Positions 6,182 through 6,345 of a stretch of DNA of 6,345 bases are shown here, piece after piece. Each line of letters opens with the position of its first letter. The stretch's first letter is position 1. The notes under the pieces are model-generated. The model was not told the DNA's origin. It saw only the letters and a list, made by a program, of their open reading frames with translations, and made no database searches. Location: positions 1-6,345 of the forward strand of contig SFFC01000113.1 of NCBI GenBank assembly GCA_004556985.1, written 5' to 3'. The translations under genes and the position numbers were made by a program. This DNA comes from Clostridiales bacterium. GTDB taxonomy: Bacteria > Bacillota > Clostridia > Christensenellales > Aristaeellaceae.

Positions 6182-6201
6182 CTGAGGGACCGGTCCCTCA
6201 G
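6182..6201. repeat. Perfect 20-bp palindrome after asnA, possible weak terminator
   Basis: The half-site CTGAGGGACC is followed at once by its exact reverse complement. As RNA it folds to an 8-bp stem with a CCGG loop. A TTTT run follows 5 bases later (6207-6210), which is poor for a rho-independent terminator, but no better candidate for asnA lies within the window. It starts 45 bp after the asnA stop. The form also resembles dispersed intergenic palindromic repeats. Confidence 0.6.
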
Positions 6202-6208
6202 GCGGGTT

Positions 6209-6226
6209 TTAGGGCGGCAGCCCTAA
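6209..6226. repeat. 7-bp hairpin with tetraloop next to the palindrome
   Basis: TTAGGGC, loop GGCA, GCCCTAA form a perfect stem-loop 7 bp after the 20-bp palindrome. Two strong hairpins in tandem, with the G-rich linker GCGGG between them, suggest one composite intergenic element instead of a simple terminator. No clean T tract follows on the plus strand. Confidence 0.55.
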
Positions 6227-6254
6227 CGTTTCCCATCCCAATGAAAAAAACGTA

Positions 6255-6334
6255 GTCTCAGAGCAGGCTGCACAGCAGCCTACGATTGAGACGGGTTCAA
6301 TCCGCACGGCATGAATTCCATCGCAACCCCGTCT
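6255..6334. other. Structured non-coding segment with nested and competing stems
   Basis: GTCTCA (6255-6260) pairs with TGAGAC (6287-6292) and encloses a perfect hairpin AGGCTGC-aca-GCAGCCT (6265-6281). The bases AGACGGG (6289-6295) can instead pair with CCCGTCT (6328-6334), so the outer stem and this later stem cannot form together. No convincing reading frame or start site is visible here. It could be an RNA leader for a gene beyond the window or a repeat element; the sequence does not decide. Confidence 0.4.
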
Positions 6335-6345
6335 GAAACAAAAAC

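Noticed and set aside
6294..6303. GGTTCAATCC, which resembles a tRNA T-loop.
   Set aside because: The flanking bases do not form a T-stem, and no acceptor or anticodon arms are present.
1..6345. CRISPR arrays, insertion sequences, rRNA, tRNA and phage or defence genes.
   Set aside because: No regularly spaced repeats, transposase or integrase motifs, or RNA gene signatures were seen on either strand.

Overview
The window reads as a GC-rich Firmicutes chromosome segment, most likely from Clostridia. This is inferred from strong GGAGG ribosome-binding sites, the XRE-cupin regulator followed by potABCD, and an AsnA-type asparagine synthetase; no rRNA or other taxonomic marker is present. It holds six well-supported protein genes in two divergent transcription units.

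Minus strand, 4677 down to 143: a five-gene operon. A helix-turn-helix/cupin regulator comes first, then an ABC importer of the polyamine (spermidine/putrescine) family: ATPase potA, permeases potB and potC, and secreted binding protein potD. Junctions are tight (30 bp, 12 bp, a 1-base TGATG overlap, 45 bp). A near-consensus extended -10 promoter (TTGACA-17 bp-TTTAAT) lies just upstream, and a hairpin/T-run terminator follows potD at 90-120. PotD would capture polyamine outside the cell, PotB/PotC form the channel, PotA drives import by ATP hydrolysis, and the regulator probably senses polyamine or a related ligand and controls its own operon.

Plus strand, 5124 to 6137: asnA, ammonia-dependent asparagine synthetase, with its own promoter (TTTGCA-17 bp-TATACT) and a small 5'-leader hairpin.

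The divergent intergenic region (about 4678-5123) is AT-richer than the genes. It carries five copies of the hexamer TAAACC/GGTTTA, two of them in a perfect 9-bp inverted repeat, and a T-box-like 14-mer that lies upstream of the apparent asnA promoter. The last ~200 bp after asnA contain no gene that I can see. They are packed with hairpin-forming sequence: a perfect 20-bp palindrome, a 7-bp stem with tetraloop, and a nested pair of stems that competes with a third stem. Bases 1-89 contain nothing that can be assigned.

Two start codons were chosen by ribosome-binding site rather than by longest frame: potA at ATG 4104 and the regulator at GTG 4677. I saw no clearly novel system; the most unusual material is in the two non-coding stretches.
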